A DNA stretch of 64,000 nucleotides from Acanthochlamys bracteata. Taxonomy: Eukaryota; Streptophyta; Magnoliopsida; Pandanales; Velloziaceae. Position numbers and translations under genes: made by a program. The stretch is taken from the NCBI GenBank assembly GCA_019914995.1, contig CM034129.1, positions 9,727,725 through 9,791,724 of the forward strand, read 5' to 3'. Below, in pieces: positions 60,778-64,000 of this stretch (position 1 is its first letter; every line of letters starts with the position of its first letter). Below the pieces are notes generated by a model that had not been told where the DNA came from, did not search any database, and was given only the letters and a program-made list of their open reading frames with translations.

Positions 60778-63555
60778 TAAGTTACTTTGTTGAACGGATT
60801 TAATTGATAACCCTAATTTGCATGACCACTAGATAATTGAATTGACTAGCAAACTTAGAAAAGCATCCAAGACAATTCAATTATAAGATATGTCATATGA
60901 AAGATTTAAAGGTTTTAATTGTACTATATATAACATTAACAACCACTTCCTCACCAAATCACAAAAACTTATTAAGTGAAATTTTGGAATTAGCATAATA
61001 ATGCTAAATTTTTGAGATGTCCACAATTTGTAGTACAATTATTTAGTCATTCCCTAACAAAAATTCTCCATCTGCTCCTCCTGAAAATGACACAATAAAT
61101 CCATTCGTTTCTTCTTTTTTTTTTTCCTTTTAATTTATCAATCATCATGTATGTAACTTAACCAATGAATTTATCATCAGTTGTTTCCTAAACTCTTAAT
61201 CTATTAAAAAGTATAAAAAAAATTATTTCATAAGTACTTTCAAATATTTTTTAATTAATTTATATGACTAATGCGGACCTATTTAATACATACATAAGTA
61301 TATATACGTGCATATAAAACTTACGACAATAATAGTATACAAAAAATAAGCTATCTCCAAAACCTAACCTTATCATTAAAATACTTATGGCATCATTAAT
61401 TTAGCAAATGTCGGCTGGGTTTGCTTTTTCCTGTTGCATTTTATGCTATCAGATTACATGGGTTGGCGCCGGCATGGTGTCATTAGTACGTTTTAAATTA
61501 TCATTATGTGGAAATCTTAAGCCGTCGTTTTTACATGCAATTTAATTAAATTAAATATATAGTTACGAATTTATAATGACTTAGTGCGTATTTTTAATAT
61601 TCAAAATTTTAGTTTTTTTTTTCTAGAATTATAGTTTCAAACAGTTCACAAATTCAAATTTATTCAGAACTATATTTCAAAATTACTATACTTCACTTGT
61701 AATTCATTTTAAAAAATGAAACTTCAATTTTACTTCTAATCCTCTTCAACAAGTAATTAAAACATAAAAATTGAACTCAATTTTTAACTTTGTTTCAAAA
61801 AATTCTACTTTTCACTTTTGAAATTTACTTTAGGTGTATTTGAAATGCGTTCTTAAATTAATACACATAAAATTGCAAATGCATTCATTTTAATCTATTT
61901 TAAAAACTGAAACTTCAACTTTATTTCTAACTCTTAAAAAAACCTCTACTTTTTATTTTGAAACTCACTAGTCTTTAGATTAATACACTGAGAATTGCAA
62001 ATGCATTCTTCCAATGTTATTGATGCCAAAAAAGTTCGTGTCACCAATAACGTCGTCTTCTAATGTTATCAATACCAAATAATTGATCAGTTTTCACAAT
62101 TTCAGAGAAAAAAAAATTTAGATCAAACAACAATTGCAAACCAAAAATTTCCACAACCACTGAGAAGAGCGACGGGAACTTAATTCCTTTTATCCCTATC
62201 GCATAAAATTTTCTACGTGTTCTCTATTAGGAAGCAGGTCATTCACCACTTCATGCTTCTTATCTTCTCCACAGTTGTGTTATTCATGAAGCAACACGCA
62301 TTAAAAAAGAGAACCAAAACCTTTGAAAAGCAGCAATCAAAGTTCCAATAATAAACCAAAGTTCCAAACATTTTGTGTATATATGCAGTTTATATATGTA
62401 CGAGCACCCTACATCTGGTAATCGAGTCATTTTCTGGATACCTACGTGTTCCTGAAAGCTATTCCAACTATTTGATGCTTGATAAAATTCAGAGTATTTT
62501 TCTTGCGTGAAGATCAATGAGGCTTATTTGACAACACAAATATACTTTTTTTCAGTAATTTTTATTAATTATTAATTATTTTATATTGAACTATATATAT
62601 TTATATTGATTTAGATATTGTTCGAAATAGCTTAAAAAGTAAAGCTTTTTGAACAAAAATAATATTTTTTATAAAATTTTCTATAGCTTTTTGACAAGAG
62701 AATTTGTAAAGTATTCTATGAAGTTTTAATTCATTCATTTTTTGAATTTTGTGAAAAAGTATTTACAATATATGAATAATTTTTTTGGGTTTAAAATATC
62801 ATAAGCATTACTAGAATTTGGATGCCAAACAGAGTCCAAACAGAAAGCAAACATGGTGGTTTAGACATGAGGTACACTTTGAATAGTTTGCGCAAGCTAA
62901 CTCTTCAATCCAACATGAGCCCCTGCATAGATTTAAGGTGCAATTCTTTTGCATAAAGAACTCACAATTTTTTTTACTAAAAAGTTATTTTAATTTATTT
63001 TTATTAAAAAAATATAAAAAAAAATTATTTTTAACTTATTTTTTAATATAAAAAAATATATTATTTTCAACAATATTATTTGTAACAATTCAATTCTAAA
63101 AATTCATTTTCAAAATTAAAAGAACGCGATCATATTATTAACGTTAGCTTTAGCTTTTTGCCTTGACAGTTGAAATAACTTGAACAAAACACTTTTTTCG
63201 AAAGTGCGCCTAAAGAATGTTATTACAAGGCATGAAACTTGTCAAAGAAATATTCCAAGCGCTTACAAACTTTGCCACTTCAAGGCTTCTTCATGCATGT
63301 AGCAAAAAAGTATGAAGAAAAAAAATGAAGCAAGTGGTTGGTAGTCTCTGTTTACTTCATTATAAACCATAGAAGTCCGCTTCAATTCTTATCCTTCTCC
63401 AATAATTGTCTAACACTGATAAAGCAAGCCACAAGGGAAGATAACGACAAGCAAAAACTATTGAAGTGTGTTTGAATTGATGTGTAACAATATTGGGAAA
63501 AAAAAAAGTTTGTGTAGTGGATTATGAAACAGCTAATCAATCACTCAACGAATTA

Positions 63556-63891
63556 GTGCGTGCTTTTATTGAATTTTATTAGAAATTAAATTTGTATAAG
63601 TAAATTTATATATGTAAATATAAAAAATTATCTAAAACTATTTAATGTGAAAAAATTAGCTGGAAGATACAGACTAAAAGTATAAATTCATTTTTTCCAA
63701 TCAAAAAATTAATTTTTTAGCTCAATTCTAAAATAAAGTAACACAAATATTAAACTCGCCCAAATTTTCACTTTTAAATTTTCTACAAATTCAATTCTAA
63801 ACATACAAACAAATATAAAAATTTATTTTTATTAAATTTTTTTTATAAACTCACTTTGTTAAAGTGAGTTTATAAATAAGTAAACGCGTCC
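63556..63891. repeat. MITE-like element with terminal hairpin
   Basis: The left end GTGCGTGCTTTTATTG follows TTA (63553-63555). The right end AAGTAAACGCGTCC precedes TTC, so a target duplication is imperfect. The complement of the right end (GGACGCGTTTACTT) matches the left. Near the right end a perfect hairpin occurs: 16-base arms at 63842-63857 and 63861-63876 (TTTATAAACTCACTTT and its complement), with a GTT loop. Confidence 0.45.
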
Positions 63892-64000
63892 TTCATGGAC
63901 CCAATTTGAACTTGTGGGCTCTAACAACAATGCAACACCACAATCACCACATGCAATCAAACATTTTGCATTACAAAGTTGGGCCGCGACTAAAGCTACG

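Larger units (their letters stand above)
59921..64000. other. Intergenic, MITE-rich
   Basis: No gene recognised. AT-rich or MITE-like blocks lie at about 60010-60175 (ending GCCAAACGTGTT), 60483-60777, 61585-61855, 62965-63125 and 63556-63891. The minus frame at 62284-62517 has no known motif. Confidence 0.35.

Overview
This window is nuclear DNA of a flowering plant, most likely a eudicot. It has GT-AG introns, very AT-rich intergenic DNA full of short inverted-repeat transposons, fossil LTR and pararetroviral pieces, and proteins whose closest remembered relatives are Arabidopsis genes. I do not name a species.

Layout. (1) 1-2400 (+): the last seven exons of an ER M28 metallopeptidase (ERMP1-like); its catalytic half lies left of the window. 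(2) 3164-6018 (-): an eight-exon, 324-residue plastid M48 metallopeptidase resembling PGM48, tail to tail with gene 1. (3) 8528-10006 (+): intronless 6-phosphogluconate dehydrogenase, 492 residues. (4) About 10-20.9 kb: no convincing gene; it holds a 73-bp tandem duplication, a possible orphan first exon, a copia remnant, a compact TRIM-like LTR fossil and a local repeat array split by a MITE. (5) 21095-23330 (+): a two-exon CYP78A-type cytochrome P450, 520 residues, with an unusual I-helix. (6) about 24.77-32 kb (+): an SCP1-like (FCP1/NIF domain) phosphatase, 453 residues, with a long 5' leader intron carrying a pararetrovirus fossil and a foldback element. (7) 32-44.8 kb: a gene-poor stretch with MITEs, a second foldback element of the same family, and a cluster of W-box and G-box motifs. 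(8) 44861-59920: a 7.5-kb segment present twice, head to tail, each copy carrying an F-box/Sel1/MYND-finger gene. The first gene is intact (431 residues); the second is frameshifted. (9) 59.9-64 kb: MITE-rich intergenic DNA.

The genes are independent transcription units, not an operon. Two (PGM48-like, and 6PGDH by family) are linked to plastids. The strongest structural signal is the 7.5-kb tandem duplication. Its copies differ mostly in homopolymer length, so either a very young duplication or an assembly artefact must be considered. The second is a set of short PIF/Harbinger-like MITEs (terminal repeats near GGGYGTGTTT, TTA/TAA target duplications) that accounts for much of the AT-rich intergenic DNA.
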